From: Bin80 sp964291275
Lineage (GTDB): Bacteria > Bacteroidota > Rhodothermia > Rhodothermales > Bin80
DNA length: 64,000 nucleotides
Direction of reading: 5' to 3'
NCBI GenBank assembly: GCA_964291275.2
Contig: OZ219799.1
Span: 124,001 to 188,000, forward strand
Below the pieces are notes generated by a model, which did not search any database, had not been told where the DNA came from, and saw only the letters and a program-made list of their open reading frames with translations. Numbering within the stretch: the stretch's first letter is position 1; each line of letters begins with the position of its first letter. A program made the translations under genes and the position numbers. Below, piece after piece: positions 1-8,478 of the stretch.

Positions 1-560
1 GTGCCCAGTGAGCGCTGATCCTCGTCGCTCGGCATTGTGCCATGCATGACACAGAAATCTATCGTACCTGCGCCAATGTCAACGATACAAGCATTATCAA
101 GAGCACCAAGTCTGTATGCCACTGCGAACGGTTCCGATACCAGCATCAGCGTATCCGCCCATTCACCTACGGCATCGCGTATTGCAAGCTTATTGACTTG
201 CAGAGCCTCTGCCGGCACGCCGACGGCAGCATATATTTTCTGCCCATCCTCTGGTTCCGCTAGCGATATCAAATGCCGAATCAGTTCATGAACAGCCTTT
301 TCATCTCTGGCTGTTCCGTCCTTGATTACACCATGCTCCAAAGGACGAACCAGGTTGACTGAATTCCGATGCTCAATGGCATCCGCTCCAACGAGCACAT
401 CACGTTTGAGTAATTTGCGTGAGATAAAATCACGGGGCCAGCCGACATAGCTGTGAACCCACTTGCGCTTGCCATTATCGGCGGCAATAGCACTTCGTGA
501 AGTTCCTAGATCGATACCGACGCGTAGAATATTATTGGATGTTTCAGATTGATGTGACAT
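1..560 (-). CDS. MamK-like bacterial actin (3' end cut by window)
   Basis: The first 186 residues are in the window and the C-terminus lies outside. The actin-fold ATPase phosphate loops are visible: IDLGTSRSA (about residues 16-24) and DIGAGTIDF (about 160-168). GVPAEA and the SEPFAVAY segment match the MamK/MreB-like subgroup more closely than MreB. MamK-type actins form cytoplasmic filaments; outside magnetotactic bacteria their cargo is unknown. The ATG at 558-560 lies only 4 bases beyond the stop of the amidase gene, so the two are probably co-transcribed with thyA. A role in cell shape or wall organisation is inferred from this neighbour. Confidence 0.85.
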   Translation of the reverse strand, partial: MSHQSETSNNILRVGIDLGTSRSAIAADNGKRKWVHSYVGWPRDFISRKLLKRDVLVGADAIEHRNSVNLVRPLEHGVIKDGTARDEKAVHELIRHLISLAEPEDGQKIYAAVGVPAEALQVNKLAIRDAVGEWADTLMLVSEPFAVAYRLGALDNACIVDIGAGTIDFCVMHGTMPSDEDQRSLG

Positions 561-564
561 AAAA

Positions 565-1563
565 CTAATTAGCAGTTGTTACAGAACTACCCTCTGCAGT
601 AAGATAAGAGATAATACCAGACTCGAGGCCAATGGCCAACTGCTCACGGTAAGCATCATCCAGCAGGTTTTGCTCTTCTTCCGGCATGGAAATCGCAGTT
701 ATTTCAGCAAGTACTGCCGGCACTTTCGAGTTCAGAAGTACTGAAAAAGGGCCAGATCTCGTCCCCCAGTCACGAATCTTGGGATTAATTTTGTGCATAG
801 TCGATATCATCGCATTCTGAACGTGTGTTGCCAGTCGTCGACTGTCTTCATCTCGCACTGTTCGCCCTAACGCCTCAAGGCTGTTTCGCCACTGGGCGAC
901 ACTATAGCCGGAATTAAAATTCTCTCGAGCAGCCAAGGCTTCCACGCGGGCATTTCCACGCGGGCTGAAGTAGTAGGTCTCAATGAAAGCCAGTGTATCA
1001 ACAGGGACTGAATTGACATGGATTGACACAAAAAGGTCTGCCTCGTGAGCCTGTGCATCTTCGACCCTTTTCCGGAGGCTTACGCTCATATCCTGCCGTC
1101 GTGTAAGGACCACGTTATAGCCATGAGACTTCAGTCGTCTTTCGAGACGCAAAGCAACATCGAGTGTGACTGTTTTTTCACTCAGACCCACTGGCCCGGA
1201 AGCACCAGGGTCATGGCCTCCATGCCCAGGATCCAGTACGATTGTTCTTACATCAAGACCGTAGATGCGGGATAAAGGTATATCTGTTGTGCTCTCGGAC
1301 GCGGAAAATTTGTTCAGAGAGGCGAGTATGCGTTGATCAGGAGAGGTAAGTAGCTCGACGGAGCTTACTGGGTCAGCCGTACCGTCTTCTTCTGCACCGG
1401 CGAGCATTAAGCCAATCATAAGAACCAAAAACAATATGCCCACAGACCACCATGCTGTTGTTCTCCTTTGTTTTGAAACAGTCTGCCCGAAAAGTTTTTG
1501 ATTATCCTCAAAAACACCTTGAAGTAGCGCACGCCGCTGACTCCCGGGATTACGCGATCTCAT
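565..1563 (-). CDS. N-acetylmuramoyl-L-alanine amidase (Amidase_3)
   Basis: This 332-residue protein has a cytoplasmic N-terminus, one membrane segment (about 38-56), a linker and an Amidase_3 catalytic domain (about 105-325). Expected zinc ligands are visible: His114 in LDPGHGGHDPG, Glu129 in GLSEK and His182 in VSIHVNS, with catalytic Glu287 in VLAEI. It would cleave the amide bond between MurNAc and the stem peptide in the periplasm, anchored by its N-terminal helix. It sits between thyA (27 bases upstream) and the actin gene (4 bases downstream), a likely operon. No SPOR or AMIN domain is visible. Confidence 0.92.
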   Translation of the reverse strand: MRSRNPGSQRRALLQGVFEDNQKLFGQTVSKQRRTTAWWSVGILFLVLMIGLMLAGAEEDGTADPVSSVELLTSPDQRILASLNKFSASESTTDIPLSRIYGLDVRTIVLDPGHGGHDPGASGPVGLSEKTVTLDVALRLERRLKSHGYNVVLTRRQDMSVSLRKRVEDAQAHEADLFVSIHVNSVPVDTLAFIETYYFSPRGNARVEALAARENFNSGYSVAQWRNSLEALGRTVRDEDSRRLATHVQNAMISTMHKINPKIRDWGTRSGPFSVLLNSKVPAVLAEITAISMPEEEQNLLDDAYREQLAIGLESGIISYLTAEGSSVTTAN

Positions 1564-1589
1564 ATGGTCAATTTTTCGCGATGATAGAG

Positions 1590-2483
1590 TTAAACAGCCA
1601 CAGGGGCTTTAATGGCCGGATGACACTTATACTCCTTAAGTACAAAGTCAGCGTACTTATACTCAAACAGTGTTGGCGGCCTCCTTAAGATATGCAAAGT
1701 TGGCAGTGGGTAGGGGGCGCGTGCCAGTTGCTGCCTCACCTGATCAAGGTGATTCAGGTAAATGTGTGCGTCTCCAATAGTGTAGACTAAATCCCCCGGT
1801 TCAAGACCTGCCTGCTCCGCTATAAGATGGGTTAAGAGCGCGTACTGGGCAATATTGAACGGAGCACCCAGAAAAAGATCGTTTGACCGGATGTAAAGCT
1901 GACAGGATAGTCGGGTGTCGACAACAGAAAGCTGAAAGAACATATGACAGGGAGGGAGTGCCATTCGGTCTATTTCTCCTGCATTCCATGCACTCACAAT
2001 ATGGCGTCGGCTCCAAGGGCTTTGTTGCAGAGAATTCATAACGGATGCAATCTGATCTACACCGGAAAATGAACGCCACTGCTTACCGTACACAGGACCT
2101 AAATCCCCCCATTTTTCGGCAAACCCTTCTTCGTTGCGGATACGTTCTTCAAATTCTTTGAGACGCGCTGACCATTCGTCAGAGTCCGACGGTGGTACTG
2201 GGAGCTGATGATGCTCGAGATAATACTTCAGCGGCCATGCGGTCCAGATTGAGATTCCCTGATCAACCAGCGGCTTGATATTCGTCGAACCAGACAGGAA
2301 CCACAGTAGTTCGCACGCCAACCCCCGAAACCAAACGCGTTTGGTTGTACAAATCGGAAATCCCTCCTGCAGTGGAAATCGCATCTGATACCCAAAAACG
2401 CTGACCGTTCCGGTTCCTGTGCGATCACTGCGCTCACGTCCGTTCGTTATGACATGTCGCAACAAGTCCAAATAGAGGTGCAT
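1590..2483 (-). CDS. thyA: Thymidylate synthase
   Basis: This 297-residue protein makes dTMP from dUMP with methylene-tetrahydrofolate. RTGTGT (residues 21-26) binds phosphate, the catalytic Cys179 lies in LPPCHMFFQ, and the SNDLFLGAPFNIAQYA and DAHIYLNH blocks are intact. It is somewhat longer than the 264-residue E. coli enzyme because of an insertion at about residues 92-122, as in many ThyA proteins of this length. It heads the thyA-amidase-actin series on the minus strand. No dfrA lies downstream, which is a common partner elsewhere. Confidence 0.97.
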   Translation of the reverse strand: MHLYLDLLRHVITNGRERSDRTGTGTVSVFGYQMRFPLQEGFPICTTKRVWFRGLACELLWFLSGSTNIKPLVDQGISIWTAWPLKYYLEHHQLPVPPSDSDEWSARLKEFEERIRNEEGFAEKWGDLGPVYGKQWRSFSGVDQIASVMNSLQQSPWSRRHIVSAWNAGEIDRMALPPCHMFFQLSVVDTRLSCQLYIRSNDLFLGAPFNIAQYALLTHLIAEQAGLEPGDLVYTIGDAHIYLNHLDQVRQQLARAPYPLPTLHILRRPPTLFEYKYADFVLKEYKCHPAIKAPVAV

Positions 2484-2632
2484 CCGCAGAGGCTAATAAG
2501 AGTGGTCAACTTGCATCGTCTAAAAATGATCTTTCTTGTGACCGTGAAATCCGGAGATCGCTCACTAATGATTGCGACCAAATTAAATCCGGTTATACCA
2601 ATATTGATTGGTTTTCCTGGCATAGGTGCCCA

Positions 2633-2676
2633 TTAAGTCACCTCATCGGGGGCGTCCAGCAGCCGCTCCAAATCGT
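2633..2676 (-). pseudogene. 3' remnant of the small gene split by the 2677-4767 IS
   Basis: If the element at 2677-4767 and one copy of the dinucleotide GT are removed, the reading frame of the 102-residue ORF at 4759-5067 continues without a break into this segment. It then adds DLERLLDAPDEVT and stops at 2633-2635. Restoration of an open frame with a natural-looking acidic C-terminus is the evidence. The fragment has no start of its own. Confidence 0.6.
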
Positions 2677-4767
2677 CTAGCCTGAATTCCCGGGGAGTTT
2701 TAGCCAAGCGTGTTTTCACGGAAAATCCTATGAATAGGGCCTGAAAATGGCTTTTTTGCACCTATATTCATATTTTACGTGAACTTACGAACAGTATTCC
2801 AATATTATAACATCATATCCTGTTCTGGTGTTGCCGCCGAGCTGTCCCAGCTCAATCCCTGCTCATAGCCTCTGAATTGGACATTTCGTCCGCTATTTCG
2901 TTGATTTTACTGGGTCTTTTAATGTATTCTAGTTCGTCGTTTGTTTTATAATTTTATTGTTATTATAATGGCTATTATTTCATAGTTCACGATATACAAT
3001 GATCCGACGCTCCGATTTCTTTGCGCTGCCCGATGGCCTCCCCATGCGTCAGTATGAAGCCCTCCAAGCCTACCTCCACGAAGGATGCACGATTGAAGAA
3101 GCCGCCGAGCGCGGCGGCTATGCCCCCGGCTCCTTCCGTAACCTCCTCACACGCTTCAATAAAAATCCCTCCGCAGACTTCTTTTGGCCCCAATTAAAAA
3201 AATCCGAACCCCGCGCTAAGCCGACTGATCCCAAACGTGCCCGGATTCTTGCCCTCCGAAAACAACAGGGCTTAACCCTCTATCAAATTCAGGAGGCACT
3301 GAAAAAGGAAAACATGCCGGCCAGTGTAGGCTACATCCATAAGATCTTCAACCAGGAAAACATCAAGCGCCTGCCCCGCCGATCCGCCCAGCGGCCTGCT
3401 CCGCGAACCCTCAACGCAAACCGCAAAAAGCTTGATCTCAGTCCGCGGTCCTTTTCGACTGATTTTGCAGGATTGTTTTTATTCGCCTTTGATCTGGCGC
3501 GAATAGGTCTTGACGAAATTCTGGATCACGTCAAGATGCCGGGTACCCGTATGATCCCGGCCGGTTGTGCGGTTCGTTCGCTCTTGGCCCTGAAGCTCGC
3601 CGGGATCGGACGGCCCTCCCAGGTCATGGCCGAAACGCTGGATCAGGGCCTCGCATTGTTTACCGGCCTCAATGTCATCCCCAAACGCACGACCCTGACG
3701 GAGTACTCCATCCAGGTGGATTCGACCTTTTCGGGACCCTTGATGCACCGGTGGTATCATGCCGCTGCACAGCTGGCCAAGGTGGGGGGAACGGGCGCCT
3801 CCGTGGACCTGGATTTCCATACCATCCCCTATCATGAGCATCAGGCCCTTTTGCAGAAACACTTTGTCTCCAAGCGAAGCCGACGCCAACGCGGGATCCT
3901 GACCCTGTTAGCCCGCGATGCCGAAGCACATGTCTTCTGTTACGCGGATTCGACGATCCGAAAAGAAACCCAGAATGATGCCATTCTGGAGTTTGTCAGA
4001 GATTGGAAAGCCCGAACGGGGAAGCTCCCCGGTGAACTGGTCTTTGACAGTCGGTTTACGATCTATGCCAACTTGGCAGAACTGGATGCGCTCGGCATTG
4101 ACTTTATCACGCTGCGCCGCCGCCACGCTTCCTTGATCCGGCGCATTCATTCCCTGGATAAGTCGGCCTGGAAGAAAATCCGACTCTCCAACATTGGGCG
4201 CACGTATCGGACCCCAAGCGTCGTGGATGAAACCGTCAAACTGCGTGCTTATCCCAAGCCCATTCGGCAACTGCTTGTCAAAAACTTAGGACATGACAAG
4301 CCAACGGTTTTGATTACCAATCAGATGAAACGCACGCCCCGGCAACTGATTGACCGGTATGCCCGGCGTATGGTCATCGAAAATGTCATCAGCGATGCCA
4401 TTGACTTCTTTCACATGGATGCGTTGAGCTCGGCCGTTCCTATGCGCATCAACGTTGATGTGCAGTTGACCGTTATGGCCAGCGTACTCTATCGACTCAT
4501 GGGCGTGCGCGTCGGACAAGGCTATGAAAAAGCCGAGGCGCGGACCCTCTACCGTGACCTGATGCGACACACCGGAAAGGTCACCATTACCCAGAATGAA
4601 ATCCTCGTCCAGTTGCGTGCACGCGCCAAAGATAACTACCTGGTCGCTGCCGGATACCCCGAATTACACCAGAAAATCCCCTGGCTCGACAACAAAACCC
4701 TACGAGTACAGTTCTCTAAACGACCATAATCCTCACATGAGAAAATGAACGCGGGAATTCAGGCTAG
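2677..4767. mobile_element. Insertion sequence with IS4-like DDE transposase, 2091 bp
   Basis: The ends are inverted copies of CTAGCCTGAATTCCCG (starting at 2677 on the plus strand and at 4767 on the minus strand). A GT dinucleotide flanks both ends (2675-2676 and 4768-4769), and excising the element with one GT restores the flanking reading frame. About 320 bases of AT-rich leader (2677-2998) precede the transposase and hold no gene. The two-base duplication is short for IS4-type elements, so family placement is tentative. Confidence 0.7.
2999..4729 (+). CDS. DDE transposase, IS4-like, with N-terminal helix-turn-helix
   Basis: This 576-residue protein has an N-terminal DNA-binding region (about 15-135, including EEAAERGGYAPGSFRNLL and LTLYQIQEAL). 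An RNase-H-fold catalytic part follows: SVDLDFHTIPY carries the first Asp, LVFDSRFTIY the second, and YARRMVIENVISDAIDFF resembles the Y-R-E signature of IS4-like enzymes. It appears intact. GC content and codon use differ from the GC-rich cassette region just downstream. Confidence 0.85.
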   Translation: MIRRSDFFALPDGLPMRQYEALQAYLHEGCTIEEAAERGGYAPGSFRNLLTRFNKNPSADFFWPQLKKSEPRAKPTDPKRARILALRKQQGLTLYQIQEALKKENMPASVGYIHKIFNQENIKRLPRRSAQRPAPRTLNANRKKLDLSPRSFSTDFAGLFLFAFDLARIGLDEILDHVKMPGTRMIPAGCAVRSLLALKLAGIGRPSQVMAETLDQGLALFTGLNVIPKRTTLTEYSIQVDSTFSGPLMHRWYHAAAQLAKVGGTGASVDLDFHTIPYHEHQALLQKHFVSKRSRRQRGILTLLARDAEAHVFCYADSTIRKETQNDAILEFVRDWKARTGKLPGELVFDSRFTIYANLAELDALGIDFITLRRRHASLIRRIHSLDKSAWKKIRLSNIGRTYRTPSVVDETVKLRAYPKPIRQLLVKNLGHDKPTVLITNQMKRTPRQLIDRYARRMVIENVISDAIDFFHMDALSSAVPMRINVDVQLTVMASVLYRLMGVRVGQGYEKAEARTLYRDLMRHTGKVTITQNEILVQLRARAKDNYLVAAGYPELHQKIPWLDNKTLRVQFSKRP

Positions 4768-5067
4768 GTTCGCCTTTTCTTGGGGCGTAAATATGTAGCC
4801 CTCGTGTGGCTTGGTTTCGGCTTGGTCGAGTGCTTGCTGAAGCTCCCGTTTCAAACGGGGGAGCAGCTTTTTCGTGAAGCCACCTTCGATCTTTGTTATG
4901 GCTTCGCTCAGTGCGTCGGAATCTGCCAACATCTCCCCAGGGGGAAGCTTGCGCTTCGACCGAATGACCAGGCTTACGGTTGCTTTGATTTCGATCGACC
5001 CGGTCGTGAACTGCGTTTGCTCAAGGCACGTCCCTGCGGGTCGTTCGTTCGTTTGATCTTTGCTCAT
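4759..5067 (-). pseudogene. Small unknown protein, 3' end replaced by IS terminal repeat
   Basis: This 102-residue ORF has a Lys/Glu-rich helical C-terminal half (IEGGFTKKLLPRLKRELQQA) and no family I recognise. Its last codons and stop lie inside the right inverted repeat of the IS (4751-4767), so the original C-terminus was displaced to 2633-2676. It starts 13 bases after the ribbon-helix-helix-like gene and is probably in the same transcript. The pair could be a regulator with a partner protein, but nothing in the sequence assigns a function. Confidence 0.55.
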
Positions 5068-5080
5068 TGCTTTGCTTGGT

Positions 5081-5350
5081 TTATTCTGCGCGGACGCCTC
5101 CGCCTTCCCGGAGCCGGCGTTTGAGGACTCGGGGGGCGCGTTCGATGCCGTGTTTGAGGCAGGCCCGCGCGGCGACCGCTCTACTGACCCTGAACCGGGC
5201 CGCCATGCCGTCGATCCGTCGCAGGTCGGTGTCGCTGACGCCGATGGTGATCGGGTTCGGCCAGCGGCTTCCGCGGTGCCGGCGTTGGGGAGCGTCTGCG
5301 GGTTGAATTTCGGGGGCCGGAATAGTTGGGGCGCTGGGTTCGTTGCTCAT
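5081..5350 (-). CDS. Ribbon-helix-helix-like small protein
   Basis: This is an 89-residue ORF. After a Pro-rich N-terminus, the segment PNPITIGVSDTDLRRIDGMA and the helix that follows have the strand-helix-helix pattern of CopG/Arc-type DNA-binding proteins. The Pro-rich N-terminus is encoded by repeat B, the spacer repeat that recurs through the island, so the gene start has been built on the repeat. It is divergent from the recombinase gene 230 bases away and could regulate it, which is inference. Confidence 0.5.
   Translation of the reverse strand: MSNEPSAPTIPAPEIQPADAPQRRHRGSRWPNPITIGVSDTDLRRIDGMAARFRVSRAVAARACLKHGIERAPRVLKRRLREGGGVRAE
5292..5333 (+). repeat. Spacer repeat B, copy 0 (partial)
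   Basis: The core GGGGGCCGGAATAGTTGGGG is shared with six other copies downstream. Here it overlaps the 5' coding part of the ribbon-helix-helix gene. The upstream part of the repeat (the GTTGATCCGTTGCCC block) is diverged. Confidence 0.7.
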
Positions 5351-5581
5351 GCGAATTCCCTATAGTCTATCCCGCCTACTGGCCCGGGCGCGACGGGTTC
5401 CCCGTGTTGATGGTCGGTTACCGGGGCTGTTTAATGCTCGGTATTATGCCGTGTTTGAGGCGTTATTTGTTTATATGTTCGCCGCTAATGGGTATTATAG
5501 GAACCTTTGTGAAGGGGACCAGTTCCAGCCCAAATGTTTACCCAAAGCGGGGCCGGGTTTCTGGCTCCGCCCCCTGTCCTT

Positions 5582-6610
5582 ATGAATGACTTATCTGCCC
5601 TCCCGCGTGCGCCCCTGGCTTCCCTCACGCTCACGCCCGAACTGAAATCCCTGGTACGCCAGTCCGTCGCCCCGTCGACCTTCCAGGCCTATTCGAGGGC
5701 GTGGGAACGGTTTGCTGCCTGGCTCGATCAGCAGTCCCTCACGGTCGAGGACCTGACCGATCACGTGTTGGCCCAGTACGTAACGGTGCTATTCTCACGG
5801 GGGCTTGCTCCCGCGTCCATCCACCTGATGGTGGCCGGGCCGAAGTTCGTCCTGCGCCTGGGAGGGCGTCCGAATCCAGCGGGCCCCCTTACCCAGCGGG
5901 CCCTGGCCGGCGTATCCCGCGCGGGGCGCGACCGCGGTCGGGGCCAGTCTGCCGGCGTGTCCTGGAAAGAATCGGACCGAATTGCGCAAAAGCTATTCGA
6001 GAATCCGAACGTGCATGCGCCCTCCGCCTCCCTGCGGGATCGTGCTGCAGTGTGCCTGGCGTCAGATTGCCTACTCCGCGTCTCCGAGCTCCTGGCCGTC
6101 CAGGTCGGCGATCTGACCTTTGACGCAGAGGGGGTCGGCGTCCTGTCCGTCCGGTCCAGCAAGACCGACCAGGAAGGCCGGGGCGCCGAGCTCTTCTTCG
6201 GGGAGGGCACTGCGAACGCCCTTCGTGCCTGGTTGCGGGCTTTGAGCGATGCGGTCGGTTCCACCAGTCTGCAGCAGCCCTGGGGGCTCCCCCCCTCTCA
6301 GCGGCTCTTCACGCGTGTCTGGCGGGGCGATACCGTGACCGGCGATCCGCTCTCCCACCGGCGGCTCCGTGAAATCCTGAAGGCGCACATGGCGGCGTAC
6401 CTGCCGGATGACGGGCTCCGCCGGTCTTCCCACGCCTTCCGGATCGGTTCGGCGCAGTCCCTGGCGCGGGCCGGGGGCTCGCTCGTTGATCTGCAGACCG
6501 CCGGTCGCTGGCGCGATCCGTCGATGCCTGCCCGCTACTGCAAGGGTGAAATGGCGCGGCGCGGCGCGGTCGCCCGTCTGCGCTACGGCAAATCCGGGGG
6601 GCCGGAATAG
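5582..6610 (+). CDS. Tyrosine recombinase/integrase
   Basis: This 342-residue protein has an N-terminal SAM-like core-binding domain (about 15-110) and a C-terminal catalytic domain. The residues needed for catalysis are visible: Arg166 in LLRVSEL, Lys194 in SSKTDQE, His284 and Arg287 in SHAFR, Trp310 in the His/Trp position and nucleophile Tyr319 in ARYCK. It lacks an obvious IntI-specific patch, so it is not a classical integron integrase. The ATG at 5582 fits better than the longer frame opening at 5534. Its last residues (YGKSGGPE) and stop codon are encoded by repeat B copy 1. It is the only plus-strand gene of the island outside transposons. Confidence 0.9.
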   Translation: MNDLSALPRAPLASLTLTPELKSLVRQSVAPSTFQAYSRAWERFAAWLDQQSLTVEDLTDHVLAQYVTVLFSRGLAPASIHLMVAGPKFVLRLGGRPNPAGPLTQRALAGVSRAGRDRGRGQSAGVSWKESDRIAQKLFENPNVHAPSASLRDRAAVCLASDCLLRVSELLAVQVGDLTFDAEGVGVLSVRSSKTDQEGRGAELFFGEGTANALRAWLRALSDAVGSTSLQQPWGLPPSQRLFTRVWRGDTVTGDPLSHRRLREILKAHMAAYLPDDGLRRSSHAFRIGSAQSLARAGGSLVDLQTAGRWRDPSMPARYCKGEMARRGAVARLRYGKSGGPE

Positions 6611-6617
6611 TTTGGGC
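6571..6617 (+). repeat. Spacer repeat B, copy 1
   Basis: The sequence CTACGGCAAATCCGGGGG followed by GCCGGAATAGTT matches the island consensus. The copy overlaps the recombinase 3' end and supplies its stop codon (TAG of GGAATAG). Confidence 0.85.
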
Positions 6618-6746
6618 GCCCCGGTTGCCCTGGCGAGGCTTCGACAGGTCTCGGGGCGGTTTCACGGCCTACTTTGCCCCTGCTTTGCTCCGGACAGGCT
6701 CCGCCAGGCCGGGAGGCTATTTCAGGGCCTACTTTGCTCTGGGAAG
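6618..6746 (+). repeat. Spacer repeat D, about two minisatellite units
   Basis: This stretch contains CCTACTTTGC...CTCCGCCAGGCCGGGAGGC...ATTTCAGGG units of the same kind that form the long tandem array at 13284-13788. It lies between B copy 1 and A copy 1. Confidence 0.75.
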
Positions 6747-6835
6747 CAGCGTCTAATTTCGCCTTAAGTACGTTTGATCGCGTCCTAGTGCGCTCCGGGC
6801 AAAATTAGACCGGCCCAGGGGCCTGCCTGGACGGG
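6747..6835 (+). repeat. Spacer repeat A, copy 1
   Basis: The core TTTGATCGCGTCCTAGTGCG, CTCCGGGCAAAATTAGA and a distal CAGGGGCCTGCCTGGACGG are shared with copies at 8791, 13789 and 16650. It ends 6 bases before the stop of the first minus-strand cassette gene. Confidence 0.85.
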
Positions 6836-6841
6836 CGCGGC

Positions 6842-7618
6842 TTACCAGTATATCCCGAGCTGTAACTTGCCGTCCTCCACCTTCCTTCTTTTATCGCAGA
6901 TCGAAAGAACATGCTCCAGATCTACCCCTCCAACCTTCCTACGGCCAAGCATAAAACCCAGCTTGCACCATTGCGACACGTTCGGACACCATCCCCCCGG
7001 GGGAGGGCCTGCCGATTCTTCTACCGGTTCTTGTACAGATCCAGCCCAATACGTTATGTTCGGAGTGTAGGGCTGTATCGAACACGGCGCCTCGGGCCGC
7101 TCACTTGACGCGAACAGGTTCATGACATAATCCTCACCTCCGGCACCGATTATCGCGCTCCAAAGGGACCTAGCACTAACGGTTTCGGTGCCATCCAAGG
7201 CCTCGTACACCTCAATCAATACATCAAGCGCGCGCGCATACGGAATTCCCACATCTGAAAATCTTGCTACCGATGCATCAGCCAAAGCGTTGAGGGCGTC
7301 AGTGGCTACTTTCCTTGAAGGACTTTCCAGTATAAGCCTTGCCAGCGCGTCCGCCAGCGCATCCAGCTCTGCAGCGGAACCCGGCCCCCCGAACTGCCCG
7401 AATACCTTCATCGCAGCGTCCTTTCCCCAGGGTTCTTCGGCCTGTATGGCATCCAAGGCAAACTGCGGCGTAGCACGCACCTTTTCTATCAACTCGCCGT
7501 TACCGTCCTTTACCCAGACCAAGGCACGCCAGCTCTCATCCGCTTCGGACTCGGCTGCTTCCTGTGCCAGGGCAACGCCCGGAATCAGAAGGGCCATCAA
7601 TAAAATCAGATTTTTCAT
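6842..7618 (-). CDS. Secreted helical-repeat protein, immunity-like paralogue
   Basis: This 258-residue protein starts with a signal peptide (MKNLILLMALLIPGVALA, then QE). The mature part has HEAT-like paired helices (about 60-170) and a Cys-containing C-terminal tail ending KLQLGIYW. It is paralogous to the genes at 16747 and 17646; the last 100 or so residues are nearly identical to the 16747 copy. The ATG at 7618 was chosen because it starts the signal peptide; the longer frame to 7747 runs into the upstream gene. Its position behind a toxin-like tail suggests a periplasmic immunity protein, an inference. Confidence 0.75.
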   Translation of the reverse strand: MKNLILLMALLIPGVALAQEAAESEADESWRALVWVKDGNGELIEKVRATPQFALDAIQAEEPWGKDAAMKVFGQFGGPGSAAELDALADALARLILESPSRKVATDALNALADASVARFSDVGIPYARALDVLIEVYEALDGTETVSARSLWSAIIGAGGEDYVMNLFASSERPEAPCSIQPYTPNITYWAGSVQEPVEESAGPPPGGWCPNVSQWCKLGFMLGRRKVGGVDLEHVLSICDKRRKVEDGKLQLGIYW

Positions 7619-7647
7619 TTTTTCATCCTCACGGGCCGCTTTGTTTT

Positions 7648-8472
7648 CTAATGGATTGTTACGGCCATCCGGCGACGGACCAGCCCGATGTCCGCGCCGC
7701 CACCGTCCAGGAACGTCCGTGCATTCTCCTGGAGGATATTGACCCACTGGGCCTGGCTTTGGCTGCTGCGTGTAGCACCGGAACCCAGATACGGTGACAG
7801 AAGCGACTCGGCGAAGGCCCGGTCGTCTGCGATCCGCTCTACAATCTCCCGCAACTCCGGGTCTTTGAGCGCCATCGCGAGTCGCAGGGCCGCGATAGCG
7901 ACAGTGTGATGCTGCGATCCGGAGAGCTGGTCCCGCACGACCGCGCGCACCTGATTCGCCTGCCCTGCAGTCAGCGTGCCGTCTTCGAGCATGAACCGGA
8001 GCGCACCCAGCCCCCTGCTGACACGGTAGGGGTATTCGTCGGGATCGGAGACGGCTTCGAGCACAGCCGGGAACGCCACCGCGCCGAAGTCCGCCAGCGC
8101 GTTCGGGGAGATGGAGCCATACTCCAGCGTCGCGACCAGGAACGGGATTCCGCGTGGATCCCCCAGCTTTGCCACGGTCTCTATATAGTCAAATCCCGCC
8201 TCTGATTCAGGCGGCGTGTCGGTCTCGCCGCGGTACTCCGCCCACGCCGCTTCGATGACGGCAAGCCTAAGCTCCGGGGACGCCTCCGTCCCAAGTTCAA
8301 TTGCGAGCCGTACCGCCTGGTGCCGCTCCTTCCAGTCGCCCTCTGCCAGCAGGACAGACGCCTGCTGCTCCGTCACGGGCGCAGCCGCCCGCTCCTGCGC
8401 GGTGCTTACCGCCGGAATCGCCAGCAGCAACAGGGCCTGCGTGAAATGTAAATATCTTCCTAATACGTGCAT
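7648..8472 (-). CDS. Secreted HEAT-like repeat protein, immunity-like
   Basis: This 274-residue protein has a signal peptide (residues 1 to about 26, ending STAQ). Repeated helical pairs follow with the pattern D-P-R/E...L...AL (LGDPRGIPFLVATLEYGS, SDPDEYPYRVSRGLGALRFM, KDPELREIVERIADD), typical of HEAT/PBS-lyase-like repeats. It starts 6 bases after the orphan M15 tail gene (8479-8697) and is a close paralogue of 8907-9728, which follows a full-length M15 toxin-like gene in the same way. A role in neutralising the peptidase in the periplasm is inferred from that repeated pairing. Other helical-repeat scaffolding roles remain possible. Confidence 0.78.
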   Translation of the reverse strand: MHVLGRYLHFTQALLLLAIPAVSTAQERAAAPVTEQQASVLLAEGDWKERHQAVRLAIELGTEASPELRLAVIEAAWAEYRGETDTPPESEAGFDYIETVAKLGDPRGIPFLVATLEYGSISPNALADFGAVAFPAVLEAVSDPDEYPYRVSRGLGALRFMLEDGTLTAGQANQVRAVVRDQLSGSQHHTVAIAALRLAMALKDPELREIVERIADDRAFAESLLSPYLGSGATRSSQSQAQWVNILQENARTFLDGGGADIGLVRRRMAVTIH

Positions 8473-8478
8473 GGTTAC

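Noticed and set aside
2633..2761. Possible 42-residue minus-strand protein with GTG start upstream of thyA
   Set aside because: Its first part lies in the terminal region of the IS; the last part is better explained as the displaced 3' end of the gene at 4759-5067.
5582..6610. Classical integron integrase IntI
   Set aside because: The catalytic residues fit a general tyrosine recombinase, I see no IntI-specific insertion, and the repeats lack the R/L core-site pattern of attC.
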